64,000 nt of DNA from Rhynchosporium graminicola. Its lineage: Eukaryota; Ascomycota; Leotiomycetes; Helotiales; Ploettnerulaceae. Of this stretch, positions 1 to 11,763 are shown piece after piece; positions within the stretch are counted from its first letter, which is position 1, and every line of letters begins with the position of its first letter. Location of the stretch: positions 374,634-438,633 of the forward strand of contig FJUW01000031.1 in NCBI GenBank assembly GCA_900074885.1. Direction: 5' to 3'. Both the position numbers and the translations under genes were made by a program. The notes under the pieces were generated by a model. That model was not told the DNA's origin. It worked only from the letters and a program-made list of their open reading frames with translations, and did no database searches.

Positions 1-82
1 AATAATGAATCACCTCAACATCTTGGCTAGCAAGTTTGCCAGTCCCAAGCAGCCTAGAGGCATCATGACTGTGGATGGCCAT

Positions 83-1376
83 CTAAACGCTTCTCTTAGC
101 AAAGACTCGAATCCTCTTTACGCCTCCATCGGGTATCATAACAAGCTTTACATGTGTGAATGGCTTGACCTTCTCCAAAGACTCAAACTCATGCTCCTTA
201 TCTGGACCACACTTGCTAGGCGCAACAACATCTATCCAGCCATCAGCCAACGCACCAGGTTCTCCCTCCCCACTCCAATCAATAGCCTCGACTTTAGCCT
301 TTTGAGGAAAGTTGCCTCTGAAGAATGCCGTATCGACTAACAGATTCTGGATCGTGCATCTTGCTCCAAGCTTGATGACAGCCCAGTCCACATGATCCTT
401 TCCTCGAGATCTTGAAGTCTCCCATCCATCTCCCATGTCCTTACCTCGCCCAGGGAGGATGAGATTGGATATGACACCAAAGTGCTGATCGCTGCAAGAG
501 ATGGCAACACCTCCATTCTGAGCAGCAGCCAAATCGAAGATAGCTTCCCTGTCCTCAGGAAATACAGCAACGGCATGGCCGAATAACCTGAATCTGGCGA
601 TACCTCCATCCGGATACATGTTCAGTCTGACATGAGTGTATGCTTTGGTCGTAGGGATTTTCAGCCTCCAACCAAATCTCTGAGAAGGGCCACATTCTTG
701 AAGTCCGAGGATAGTTTCCCACTTTCCCTTCTCTCCTTTCCAGCTGATGACTTCCTCGTCGTTGGAGCTGAAGACACCCTCTACTGAAATAGCGGGAGCA
801 TGGTTTCCAGAGAAGAAAGCTGTGTCAACTTCAATTCCTTCGACGGTTCCTGAAGCTACTCCTAGACGAATGACTACGTAGTCGAATGGTGCTGTGTTGT
901 GTCGACGAGTCTCCCATCCATCATACCACGCTCCAGTAAAGACCATCTTTCCAGGCGCTCTGATAGGAGGGGTTGGGGTTAACAAGTTGGATGCTTCCGC
1001 AAACCATTCATCTGAGAATGACAGCACCTTGCCTCCAAGGGCTGCTGAGACTAGGTCTGAAGGAAGTTAGTAATGATCCTAATGATCCTAATGATCCTAA
1101 TGTAGCAATGAATCATGTGTATTCTGAATTCAACTTGTTGAGATATAAGTACAAGGGTCCTATAGCGCGAACGCCCGATACGCGGCCATACTTGCATACT
1201 TGAGGCATTCATTGTTTCAGCATCTCAATATCGTTCTCATCATGCGACGAGGACACAAGCAAATCCAACAGCTTGTACTCACCGATGGTGGAAGACCGAA
1301 AATTCCCGTCGATCATGTCCGAGGCTACAGCGGTAGCGGCAACATCATCAGTCTTGTACTCCGTCTCGAAAACCAT
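83..1376 (-). CDS. DAL2: Allantoicase (two exons)
   Basis: Allantoicase (allantoate amidinohydrolase, EC 3.5.3.4) splits allantoate into ureidoglycolate and urea in purine degradation, letting fungi use purines as nitrogen. The product shows the two related allantoicase repeats, each with a DGWE(T/S)R motif and a VDTAFF.GN motif. Exon 1 is 1376-1283 and exon 2 is 1056-83. The intron (1282-1057) has a GTGAGT donor, a TACTAAC branch site and a CAG acceptor. Splicing joins FRSSTI to DLVSAALGGK, the conserved N-terminal block, giving 355 residues, close to the family's usual 340-360. The ATG at 1376 is preferred; an in-frame ATG at 1409 would add 11 residues. The intron holds a 9-bp tandem repeat. 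A GATA-type site (AGATAG on the minus strand, 1640-1645) lies upstream and would fit nitrogen control, but this is weak evidence. Confidence 0.95.
1072..1098. repeat. 9-bp tandem repeat inside the allantoicase intron
   Basis: Three perfect head-to-tail copies of AATGATCCT lie between the donor and the branch site of the intron, immediately beside the TACTAAC branch sequence. They enlarge the intron without touching the splice signals. Confidence 0.9.
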
Positions 1377-2082
1377 CGTGAGGAAGTTGAAATGTGCAGT
1401 GAGATCCACGAGAGTACGGTTGACAGAAAAAAGGAATTACTCCAAGCTCCGAGGAACGTCTGGTTGCCATCGAAAGGTATGAAACCAAAGGGGTGAGATA
1501 TCAGGCAGCTCCGATATCGAATTACCCCACCACTGAGGGGCAGTAAGTAAGTCACCACGCCGCGGGCTGCCACGGCGATTGTAAGTGTGAGTGTTATCCA
1601 TACCTAGGGAACCTGCACATTTTGGCAAGATACTTATATCTATCTACATATTCCATACAAGAAAGAACTGCGATCGTTATCATCTACAATAGCGGTAACA
1701 ATGGTAACATTCATTGCATATTTTACGAACTATTCCAAAGACTTGATGGCGCAATCAAGATGCCTATCGTGCCACGGGTTTTGGTTCAGCTTGTTTATTC
1801 GGGCTTTATGATTGGTCAAAGCTTGGCTAGGGTGCCCTGCCCACCCCAGATATGGGAGTCTTTGCCGGGTTGGTGCATAAATGGAAATGTCATCAGGAAA
1901 CCAAAAAGGTCAAGATTGCGGAACCTTCAGATTTCAGGCTCCTGTGATCGTACGAAGTACGATTTGAAAGCTGAGCTTATAAAGACTGAGTTCCCGAACG
2001 CGCGAATCCTCCTTTCAATTACACCTTCTTCAAACACTATACGACTACAGAGCTTCGCGTTTCGTTCCAAGTATCTACCACG
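1377..2082. other. Divergent intergenic region
   Basis: This is shared upstream DNA of the allantoicase (-) and the cytochrome b561-like gene (+). It has scattered GATA-like and pyrimidine-rich stretches. The short open frames in it resemble no family and overlap each other on both strands, so I see no gene here. Confidence 0.6.
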
Positions 2083-2903
2083 ATGGCTTCAAGCACAGGA
2101 ATTCCGGAGACCACTTTGATGCCACAACAGGGAAATGGCGAAGACGAGCCTCTTCTTGGAAGAGCTGGCGACGTAGCTCAAAGAGAAGGGAAACCAATTT
2201 ACTACAACCTAGTCATCGGTACACTTCCTCCGTACAAACCTGGCAGAACCTCAACTAATTCTTGCCAGGCACAGCAGTGATTGCACAAGCCGGCATCTTC
2301 CTCCTCACAGCATCCGTATGGGCCAGCGTCTTCCTCAACCCCATCATCCTCTTCTCAGCGCACCCTCTCCTTAACTCAGCTGGTCTTCTCGTCCTCACCC
2401 AGTCCATTCTCCTCCTCCAACCCACGCACACACCCGAACAGAAGCGCAAAGGCACAGTCGCGCATTTCATCCTCAATAACTTGTCTGTCGATACCCTCGT
2501 TGCCGGACTCGTCGTAATTGAATACAATAAGTTCTCGCACAATGGCACGCATCTCGTCTCTGCCCATGCCATTCTAGGACTTATTACCTACATCTTGTTA
2601 GGGATCCAGGCTTTCGTAGGATTTACGGCATACTTTGTTCCGCAATTGTACGGTGGTGTGGCACAAGGGAAGTCGTTGTATAAGTGGCACAGAATGAGTG
2701 GATATTTAGTCTTAGTGCTGATGTTGGCCACTGTTGCAGCAGCCACCCGGACAGATTATAATAAGAATGTCCTGGACATCAAGCTGTGGGCTGTCTTAAT
2801 ATCGTCTGCTTTGGTGTTGATCGGTGTTGTACCAAGGATCAAGAAGCAGAAGCTTGGGCTATCAGGAGGAAGAGTGAAGCCTAGTGGAGCTTTGGGGCAG
2901 TAG
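2083..2903 (+). CDS. Cytochrome b561-like membrane protein
   Basis: This is a predicted six-helix integral membrane protein of the cytochrome b561 type, which carries electrons across membranes on two b haems. Exons are 2083-2218 and 2269-2903; the 50-bp intron (GTACAC donor, CTAAT branch, CCAG acceptor) joins YYNLVI to GTAVIAQAG, giving 256 residues. Membrane segments are near residues 41-66, 72-95, 110-130, 138-162, 184-205 and 214-234. The candidate haem-ligand histidines are H77 (SAHPLLN), H111, H145 (SAHAILG) and H186 (KWHRMSG), in the spacing expected of the family. No DOMON or reductase domain precedes it, so this is a stand-alone b561 core with an acidic, polar N-terminus. The electron donor and acceptor cannot be told from sequence. 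Confidence 0.8.
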
Positions 2904-4032
2904 TTGGTGGGAAAGGAATCCAGGTCGAGGACATGTCGTGGAGCGGCAGCTGATTTTGCAGCTACCAGGATTTGATCTTGCCTATGCTCATGGATACTGA
3001 TAAATTGGCAATCGGAAGGCGTTCGGGGGGGAAATTGGTAGTGGATAATCGTTGCGTATAAATTTAAATACACCTGATCTTGAAATTGCACACTTACCCG
3101 TTCTCATCCGCTGCCTTTCCCATTACTTAAAGCAATATTTCTTGTGCTGCGGTTCGTTCACTTATTTAATCAATAGGTCTATGGAATGTACTATCGCGTG
3201 AATCAATTTATTCAAAGTCACAATATGGGAAATTCCCTAACACAACTATTCTGTCTCATGGTAAGGGCGGTTACCTTCACATTTGCTCTATTGGCTACAT
3301 GTCATCATCTCCAAAAATCGGGCGTTTACATGTAGAAGATGAGACCCTTTCTTCTCGCTTGGTCTGGAGTTTGGCTTGATTATTCTTCTGCTCCACCAGC
3401 TAGAGAAATTTTCTTCGTCTTGTTGACATTCACTCACAATCTCGCTTGCGAGGTACCCACACACTTCCAAAAGTCATGAATTCGCCAGGTCTTCGACAAT
3501 TGATTCTCCAAGCCACATAGATCTGCCAAGATAAGATCTTCTCTCCGGGCAGCTATACAAACTGCCTTCAAGCCTGCTGACTTGGATATCAAAAAGACTG
3601 GACCATCGTTATCCACTTGAGGCTGAAGTGAAGAATGTCGGTCTAGCAAGCATACATTTGGAGCTCAAGACCGGTCGACTCCTACATATGCTATTTCATG
3701 AACTCACATCTCCTTACCACCATATCTATTAAGTCATCGTTGGCCCGTCGCCATATGCTCAACCTCCACTGAAGTTGTTCCAAGCTGGATATTAACAGAC
3801 TGGGGTTTTCATATTCTTTTCACAGTTTGAACTGACTTAAGTGCAGCGAGCAACGGTTCAACATCAAGATAGATTCATTATTTAAGGTTCAGACTCGCGT
3901 CCGATTCACAGCTTCACCACTTGGTCTCTCATATACATCAAGCCTTCCTCGACCTGAAGCAGCTGAACACACCAGATCTCCTCATGATCAACTTTAAGCC
4001 AGCTCCTCAATTCGCAAGATCATCTTTTCAAG
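2904..4032. other. Intergenic, no supported gene
   Basis: The region lies between the b561-like gene and the 2EXR gene, both on the plus strand. Two short overlapping minus-strand frames (3288-3470 and 3434-3649) match nothing I recognise and lack supportable splice joins. A pyrimidine-rich stretch just before 4033 is a plausible 5' leader. Confidence 0.5.
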
Positions 4033-5130
4033 ATGGTCGGCCAGCTGATCACTAACTCAAATCGAGTCATTACAATTACTAAGAAGATCACCTCACCTTC
4101 ACACCAAACCTCATATATATCCACACCCTTAATACAGGCACCCAAGCCCACAAAGTCACGAGCTACCAAACCCAAACCCAAAAGATACAAAAACTTCAAT
4201 CAATTCTCCAAGATCCCACCCGAGATCCGCCTCAAGATATGGCGCTACGCAATACGTCCCCGAGTTATCCGCGCCGAGTACCAAAACGTCTGCACAGAAC
4301 TAGTGCACAACGACATCCGCCTCGCACGCTACGTCCTCGACGCTGGCCCCGTCCCCCCTATCATGCGAGTAAACTCCGAATCACGCAGCGAGGCCCTTCG
4401 CTTCTACAGCTTGATTAAAGCCCAATTGCCAGTCCATTTCATGGCTCGTGATGGGGAGCGAAGCCCTCCAGGCTCTGAGCCACGCAAAATGCCTACATGG
4501 CTGGATATAAAGATCTGGATCAATCCTTCGTTTGACGTTTTCTTCTTCGTTAACTTCCCTTCTACAAATGAGTTCCTTTCTTACTTTCGACGGATCTCGA
4601 GACCATCTATTGGTGGGCTTCCGCTTGATAGACCGATCAAGCATATTGCGCTTGTTGGGAAAGATGTGCAACGCTTCAGAACATCTGGACGAACTGATCT
4701 CTTCTATTCGTTGTGTATGGAGCACAAGCAAGTTTCAACAATCAACATCGTGCTTGATAACAGCAATTTCCGCGACGATGCGAAGCCGGAGACTTACTCG
4801 CTGTGGAAAGTGAATTCCTTGCCTGCACACTCGTACCGAGGTGGTGGTCTGCATGGAGGGAGAGAGCTAAGGGAAAATTGTGTGGATATCTTTCAGGGAT
4901 TTTGGGAGGGTAAGGCGACGGTTAAGGAGTGCCAGAGGTGGAAGGCTTGGAGGGAGAAGAATAGGGATTGGACGCCGCCGAAAGTGATGTTTAAGCGCAT
5001 CGCTAAAATTAAGAAGGCGCCGCCGGTCAAGAAGCCTAGGGTCAGGAAGCCTATGGCCAAGAAGGTTGTGGTTGTGATTGAGATTGATGATGATTCTGAG
5101 GAGGAGTCTGAGGAGGAATCTGATGGGTGA
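4033..5130 (+). CDS. 2EXR-domain protein
   Basis: This single-exon gene encodes 365 residues. A basic, low-complexity N-terminus (residues 1-55, rich in K, P and T) precedes a 2EXR domain beginning about residue 58 with FSKIPPEIRLKIWRYAI. This F-box-like helix is widespread in large, poorly characterised families of filamentous ascomycetes. A conserved MRVNSESRSEAL segment follows near residues 113-125. The C-terminus is strongly basic (KKAPPVKKPRVRKP), then acidic (runs of D, E and S), a pattern common in nuclear or nucleic-acid-associated proteins. The function of 2EXR proteins is essentially unknown; an adaptor role by analogy with F-box proteins is only inference. The reading frame is intact. 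Confidence 0.85.
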   Translation: MVGQLITNSNRVITITKKITSPSHQTSYISTPLIQAPKPTKSRATKPKPKRYKNFNQFSKIPPEIRLKIWRYAIRPRVIRAEYQNVCTELVHNDIRLARYVLDAGPVPPIMRVNSESRSEALRFYSLIKAQLPVHFMARDGERSPPGSEPRKMPTWLDIKIWINPSFDVFFFVNFPSTNEFLSYFRRISRPSIGGLPLDRPIKHIALVGKDVQRFRTSGRTDLFYSLCMEHKQVSTINIVLDNSNFRDDAKPETYSLWKVNSLPAHSYRGGGLHGGRELRENCVDIFQGFWEGKATVKECQRWKAWREKNRDWTPPKVMFKRIAKIKKAPPVKKPRVRKPMAKKVVVVIEIDDDSEEESEEESDG

Positions 5131-7392
5131 AGATGTGAGTGAGAGGCAGAGTCGCGTTTGATGATTTGAGACGTCTCAAATCCGACATGTGATTGGGGAA
5201 GCTAGGTTTGAATCTGACTCCAAGGAAGGGGTTGGAATTCTACGTGTGTCACAGGGGAGATATGGTGTTTTTAAGATCTCCTCCAGCATTGCCTTCCTTC
5301 CTTCCCATTCCCCTCCACGCGTCGTTCAGAACATCCTCCAATACTCTAAGCGAGAAGAATACGCAGGAGCTCATCTACGCCATATCTCCAAGGCACTCAT
5401 CGGAGGTATGAATTCCTACAGCCAAATACTTCCCTCAAATCAATCCAATCCACAGAATGTGGCATCGATCAGGAATATTCTTTCGTTCAACCAGGAGAGA
5501 AGACCGCACGATAAGAAAAAAACTGGTGTGGTCCGCTCGAGAAACTGCATAAACACAATGCCAAGAGGAGAGAAAAGAGATTGTGCCTTTTTCCAAGCTC
5601 AGATTCTATCTTTCTGTGCCTTCAGAACAAAGTTCCAAGGGTTTCGTTATTTTCGGCGCTTTTGTTTCAGCGGGTGCTGGGGTGGGAAGGGAAGGATATA
5701 CGAAGGAGAGTGAAGATAGAACGCAATGAAACTCAAATGGATTTCAATCATTTCATTGTGGCTGAGTGATTTAGTGACGACAGATCTGAGTACGGGACCT
5801 TTATCGTAATTGTAGAAGATGGTCTTGAAGGGTGTGTGCAAGACTGGGTAGTGTGTATGAAGTGAAGTGAATTTGGAGCGCAATCTCGGGAGGATGATCT
5901 TGGGGATGTATGACTAACTGCCTATATTCGGAGTCAATATAAAGAGTTCTGCCTAGCTTTATTATTTCTCCTGAGTACATATCTAGTGATAGGTGCTTAG
6001 ATATAAAAATCAGCAAGATGATGTGAATTCGCTTTTAGGGAAGCCTATAATATAAGTATGCGCCCGAGATCTTATGAGGTGGACCGGTAAGATAATTCAT
6101 CAAAAGCGAAGTAGTAAGAATTATAGATGATCAGCGACGATCGGAAAGATAACAAGAAAGAACCACTTAAGTTATCACTCGTAGCTCTCGAAGCTAAGAC
6201 CCAAGTCTACGTACACATGTAACATAACTCGTAAGTCATAAGCCCTTAGGACCATATATTAACATGCCACGATATCATAGTCCTATTGCTTAGCACAATA
6301 CGTGATCCTATCCCTCTTGATCCTCTTATCAAAACTCCAAAGCAGAATCAAAACCGGTTCACCTAACACCAGCGCCACAAATGCTAACACACTATTCCCC
6401 TACCTCCACGGATACACTGCCATCCCCGAATTCTAGTCATTTATGTGCAAGCTAGAAACGACTACATCTCTACACGAAGCCACGCTATCAAAGAACACAT
6501 TGCTTTATGGCAAGCACAAAAAAGCTCTTGAGTAGCAGAGAGCTTGAGGCAGCAAGACGAATTCGCTTTGCGTCTCGATGAGTTCAAGCACAAACTAGAC
6601 ATCCAACCTCATATGCACAAAAACAACTTAACAGAACAGAAGAAGTTGCAGACGACAGAGCTAAGCTGCCTATATCCTGATATCCGAGGCAGGTCGACGT
6701 ATCTATATTCCCGTCCTATCTATCATGTTTCCAGACGACGTTTTCCGCCTCCTGGTGGGAAAACCCCAGTACAAGAGGCGAAGTAATTATTAGAATCTTA
6801 TCGTTGGTAGAAGGGAACGGTAATATGCAGGATCCATCTATAACGAAAAAGCTGGTTGTGGATGTTCTGTGTAATAGCATCGTCGCTTTGTTGATTGCCA
6901 AATGGCTAAGCGACTGGGCGAAAAGGGGTTGAAGTGCCGAGCGATCATCAAGAATAGGTACCGAGCCGATCGATTTTTGTACTCGAAAGAAGATATTCTG
7001 GATCTGACGACAGTCGCGTAATGGCTGTGAGTGGAATTTCTTAGAGTTCTTGTACTGCTATACATAAGATGCTTTGAAGATGTTTTTTCCAAATATTATT
7101 ATGCTTCGATCCCGAGTCTGGCGTGACGATTGGGGAATCTTGTAGTAAAATCGTACTTTCTCTCATTGGGAAAGCTCGATTAATTTTACCTTCTCATATG
7201 TTTCTTTAGCATCTCAAATCAAATTCCTTGTCCGAACTTGCTCATAATTACAGAATGTCTTGTGAATGTTATGAGGCCGCTAAGTATCTCGTGCTCGCTT
7301 ATTTAAAGTCTTTATTGACATGAAGAACACTCCGCAAACAAACGCGTCGCACGAGTAAGTGTCTCTCAACTCCACCTTGAGTAACCCTCAAC
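5131..7392. other. Intergenic, no supported gene
   Basis: About 2.2 kb between the 2EXR gene and the broken sedolisin gene. Several open frames of 60-174 codons (for example 5189-5713 +) overlap one another, have no recognisable domains and show no consistent splice structure. Base composition becomes AT-richer after about 5800. I see no gene or mobile element. Confidence 0.5.
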
Positions 7393-10014
7393 TTAAGGCA
7401 ACGCCAGATAAAGCGCAAGCATCCTTGGGAAATTGGGAGTTCCCAGCCCAGTCACGGGATCCCAGCCCTTGACGCTCGTGAAGCCAGGCGTTCCACATCC
7501 TCGGTTCCCACCACTCGTGATACTACACAACAGTCATTAGTAATTGTTCGTTCCATTAGTGGATAATCTATTGAAGTGTCCTTTCGATCTTGGGGGAGAT
7601 GAACAAGTAGGCTTCCCAATACATACTCATTCAAAACAATAGGATGGGCATAAAGAGCCGGGTTCATAAATCCCACGGAGCTCTTTCCAGTAGCCAATCG
7701 CGCAGCATTGATCAGTGTCACGATACTCCCGAACGTCGGTGCGCTGGCACTGGTTCCGTAAACGTAGCTGAACTTCCCGTCGACTGCCACTACATAATTG
7801 ACACCATTTGCAGACACGTCCGGGTATCCGCGCGAAGTTTGAGAGGTGTTATACCGATCTGCGCCGTATGCTGGCTTGTGTTCTGCGAAGTATGTCTTAA
7901 GAGCGGAGGATTGGTAAGAAGGCATCGAAAACACGTTGGAGAAGCCGCCACCAGAGTAAATCACGCTTTCGGCTGCTTGTTCAGGTTGCGTCACACTGGC
8001 GTCTGGTGTGATTTGGGTTGCGCCGACGGAAGTCACGTAGGGACAGGTACTTGGAAAAGCAGGGTTGAACATGCCAGATGCGCCTGAGGAGCGTATGTTA
8101 GTACTTCCTACCAGAGTAAGTTTGTTTGTCGTTACCTGCGTTGTACAGTCCAGTGGCCGTGTCTATACACTGTCCGCCATTTCCAGCCACCCCATAATCC
8201 CCAGATGAGTAGAGAAATGTAACGCCTTGAAGGCCGAGCTTCATGTACTCGTAACATCTGTTATGAAATATTCAGTATTGCTTAGTGACAAATACCTTGG
8301 GTAGTGGCCAAGAAAAATCTCAACAATTCCATGAGAGGAAATGAAGTTATTTTTTACGTACTGTCGATTTTCGTAGAACGGGGTTAGACAGCCTCATTGT
8401 AACCGTATGAGGTCGAGATGACCTTTGTCGCAGTAAATCCACCACTGTTGAGGGAGTCAGCGCATCGTATCGTGTTTTCTCCAAGGAGGGCATCGCAACA
8501 CGTCCGTGCAGCTATCGACCTTGAAAACCACAATATCTAACCCCGAAAGTCGAGAGAAATAGAACCTACCAGTTTTGTGGTCCTTTGTAGACACCAGGCC
8601 CCTCACCAAGTGTGTCTGGATAGACTGCATCTTGTGTTGGATCATCACCTCCTTGATATGAGCAGTAACTTGCGTCAAGGGCATCCAAGAAATTGTTGAA
8701 TGATGCACCTTCAAAATTGTCTCCCACCTGATAAAGAGTGACCTTTTGAGGATAAACCAAAGACATGGCGTACTCAAGATCAAGATCCTGATATTAATTT
8801 AGTTAATGATGGTAATATCAAGTGGGAATACGTACAGATTCGCCGTTGTAACTGAAAGCCTGCATGTCAGATTGAACATAGCCACCGTCGATCGAAGCCA
8901 GAATTGGCCGTTGACCAATAGCGGATTTCGAGAAGTTTGCGAAGAATTTGTCCAGGTCGCCAGGTAGGTAGGCCTGAGGTGTGTACTCGACAATTCCATA
9001 GGAGTCTAGCGTACGTGAGTAAACAGCCTGCCAATAGATACAGATATACTTACTCTTGGGGTTTGCTGGAACGTTGGGAGGGAATTGATATAGAGCTCGC
9101 AGGCAGTTTGGAACAATAGAGGTACTACAATGCTCCAGTTGATCAAGAATGGCTTGAAAAGGAATGTTGCCTCCAAACTTAGGAAGTGATTTATCTCCTG
9201 GTGATCCAACAGAGTGTCCAATACCTGGCACAATCTTATGATCTGAGACCGACGTCTGACGTTTGGCAATAGCAATATCGTTCGCACTCATTGCCCGACG
9301 TTTCTTGGACTTCTCAATCTTGGCATCGAAGTGAAGAGTGGGAGTGATGAAGTCAACGTGTTGTTGGACGCGTTCCGGTACCGAGTATTCCTCGCAAGCG
9401 ATGTGCGATTGGCCACTTTCCCGGTGCGTGAACTCATAATACTTCGTGTTCATAAGCCTCTCTGCTTCCCCGACAGTCACGTTGGCGTGAATCCAGTTTA
9501 GACTCTGGGACTGCTTCACACGATCGCTAGTAACGCCATAATCTGCAAGCCATCCGTATACCGAGGAAATCGTTTTATGACTTGGGGCAAACATATCGGC
9601 AACCTGTTTTGCTGACCACTACGCAACGGTTATTGGTAAGGCTTAATCTAACCTGCTTCGAGGACATTTTGGGAAAAAGAGTCTCAAGAAAATCCTGAGA
9701 CATTGAACAGGGGAGAAATGGGGTCCCTAGCTACGTACGTGCTTGCCAAAGTTTGGAGATTCTGGGTCTGAGACGTCCATGAGAAACTCGTCTCCCTTGT
9801 GAAGATTGTTTTGCGTGAGAGCAATCCGCATGGGGATCACAGAATCCTCGTGGATTCTAGCACTCTTGACCCAATGTGCTGGAAGGCGATCTCTCCGTTC
9901 ATGAACAACATGTCGTGAATTCAGCGTGGGGGCCGACAAGGCTACGGTCAAAAGACCTGAAAGAGTGGTGAGAGACAAATACATTGTAATGATCCAAGCT
10001 TTCTTGGTAGCCAT
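7393..10014 (-). pseudogene. Sedolisin-family (S53) tripeptidyl-peptidase gene with a one-base frameshift
   Basis: This gene encodes a secreted serine-carboxyl peptidase of the sedolisin family, which removes tripeptides at acidic pH. The inferred exons are 10014-9739, 9618-9054, 9005-8836, 8787-8570, 8444-8362, 8257-8136, 8083-7627 and 7522-7393. All introns are GT-AG and all phases fit except exon 5. A signal peptide (MATKKAWIITMYLSL...) leads into a pro-kumamolisin domain, then the peptidase domain. The catalytic E336 and D340 pair (GESDLDLEYA), the SSGD oxyanion Asp and YGTSASAP with the nucleophile Ser are all present. Exon 5 is 83 nt where 84 are needed: near 8388-8391 the frame breaks after YGYNEA and meets TAA at once. 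The product would stop at about 429 of 673 residues, before the SSGD and Ser motifs. It is either a recent pseudogene or a sequence error; everything else looks functional. Confidence 0.88.
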
Positions 10015-11763
10015 CGAATCTGAGAGGCTCCTGGCCCTTATAAAGACCAGACATCGCCGCCGATCCCATCGGCTTGTATCCAACCCTAGTATTCGAGTTA
10101 TTGAACTTGTTGGAGTTACACTTGTGGTAGGTGCAGATAGAGATGCTAGAAGTTGTTTATCTTGTATCCTACCGAGGTATACAGGGTACTTTGATGGCCT
10201 CGATGACCAATTGCAGCAGCTGGTAGCTTGCGATAATAGTCATTTCAGGCTGGAGCACTCGCTGATCGCATGTTCGAGGCTCGCGAGTGTATGCTAATCG
10301 GGACCATCACAGGTCGCCACACATATCAATCTGCACCCGGCCAATGGAATGATCCATTCGAAGGAAGATCAATCATGTAGCTGCTCCAGTCGAAGCTTAA
10401 GCGGACAGCTAGACTCTGACAACCTTCCGGTTGCGGAACTAGTTTGGCTTCGGTATGCACGCTAGACATGACATTCAGCATGGATTGTCACACCCTGAAG
10501 GCTTAATAGCTGTATCAAAGCTTATCATGACGGTCTATCTGCTTCCAAAGAGCAAGCCTTTGTCATTGAGATAGAATGTTTTGTCCCTGAGTTGGGCTGC
10601 GTTTCGAGTGCTTGTAACGGGATGGCATAAGAATCTGAGGCTGGGTGGTCTAAAATCTGAAATTTACAAGACTTACGGGCAAATATCAGAAGTAGCTGCC
10701 CAAAGAACAAAAAGGAATGCATGAAGCAGATTCAGTAATCAGGTAATTTAGGAGGTTGTCCAATGAATCCGCTAGGAGGAGTCTTTCTGCACCCCTCACT
10801 TCAAGGACTATTCATAAGCTAATTGAGCAGGCTGCGGTGCTAAATGTTCTCTTTTCATTCCGCACTGCTAGACACCATCTTCTTGAGCATCAGCCCCATA
10901 CGCTCTCCACTCGGTGTAGCCGACTGCGATCATCAGCGTAGAAAAAGACATAATTCAGCTGAACGAATACTTCCGTCCATGGAGGCTGACATCGGATTCA
11001 GGATCCAATGTTGGAGATTGCACAGTTTGTGACCAAGCTCTGATAAGGAAGTCCGTGAGGTCTAGTGAGGACCTTCCATGTTTGCTCCCACATGTCATGT
11101 TATGCGAGATGAAGGCCCAGTCTAGCTGGATGCAGAAGGTCCTCAGCTCCGTCAGGCAATGACAGCTGCTGGCTTTACACGTTGATCGTCAACACGGGCA
11201 TCCGATCAGGACATCTCGAGACTGGACGGCTGCTTCACAGCTGATGCCCCGAGGGAGGCTGGAGGGTGGTGTTGATTCTGGACGGACGAAAATGGAGCAA
11301 TGTGCTTGTGATATGGTTATGGTTACACCGGATCGGAGTTGCAAGGATTTGAACCTCAACTCAACCAACTTGAACCAAGGCAAGGCAAGGCACTGCAAAC
11401 TTGGTTTCATCGAACAACATGGCATTTGAATGAATGTCCTGTAGGTAATGATTTCACGACTGGCAGGCCATGCCCAAGATAGTTCTCGAGACTGTGAGAT
11501 CGGTCGTCCTTGTGAATCGAAATGGCCGAACATGGATACAATCGAATGCTTGGCCTCAAAGTCACGTTGCTATATCACGTGCACAAGGTTCTTTCATGCA
11601 TAAGCGTGCTTCGGTTTCCTGCCTTCGCAGTGGATTGCTGCCCATCTATAAAGACTGCAAGATGCTTAAGAGAAAGTGAGTCAACCTAGTCACGTAGTCT
11701 TTTGCGCAACTGTCGACGACTGACCAGGAAAGATCGACACAACCTCACGCACCTAGAGACAAA
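10015..11763. other. Intergenic, no supported gene
   Basis: This is the upstream region of both the sedolisin gene (-) and the OGFr-domain gene (+). Open frames of 60-123 codons occur on both strands but none has family features. Nothing else stands out. Confidence 0.5.

Noticed and set aside
3288..3649. Two overlapping minus-strand frames that might be exons of one small gene
   Set aside because: No family resemblance, and the splice join that would connect them is not supported by any conserved sequence.
5189..5713. 174-codon plus-strand open frame after the 2EXR gene
   Set aside because: No recognisable motif, competes with other frames of similar length in the same place, and the composition looks non-coding.
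11341..11356. GGATTTGAACC resembling a tRNA T-arm
   Set aside because: No matching D-arm, anticodon arm or acceptor stem within 90 bp on either strand.
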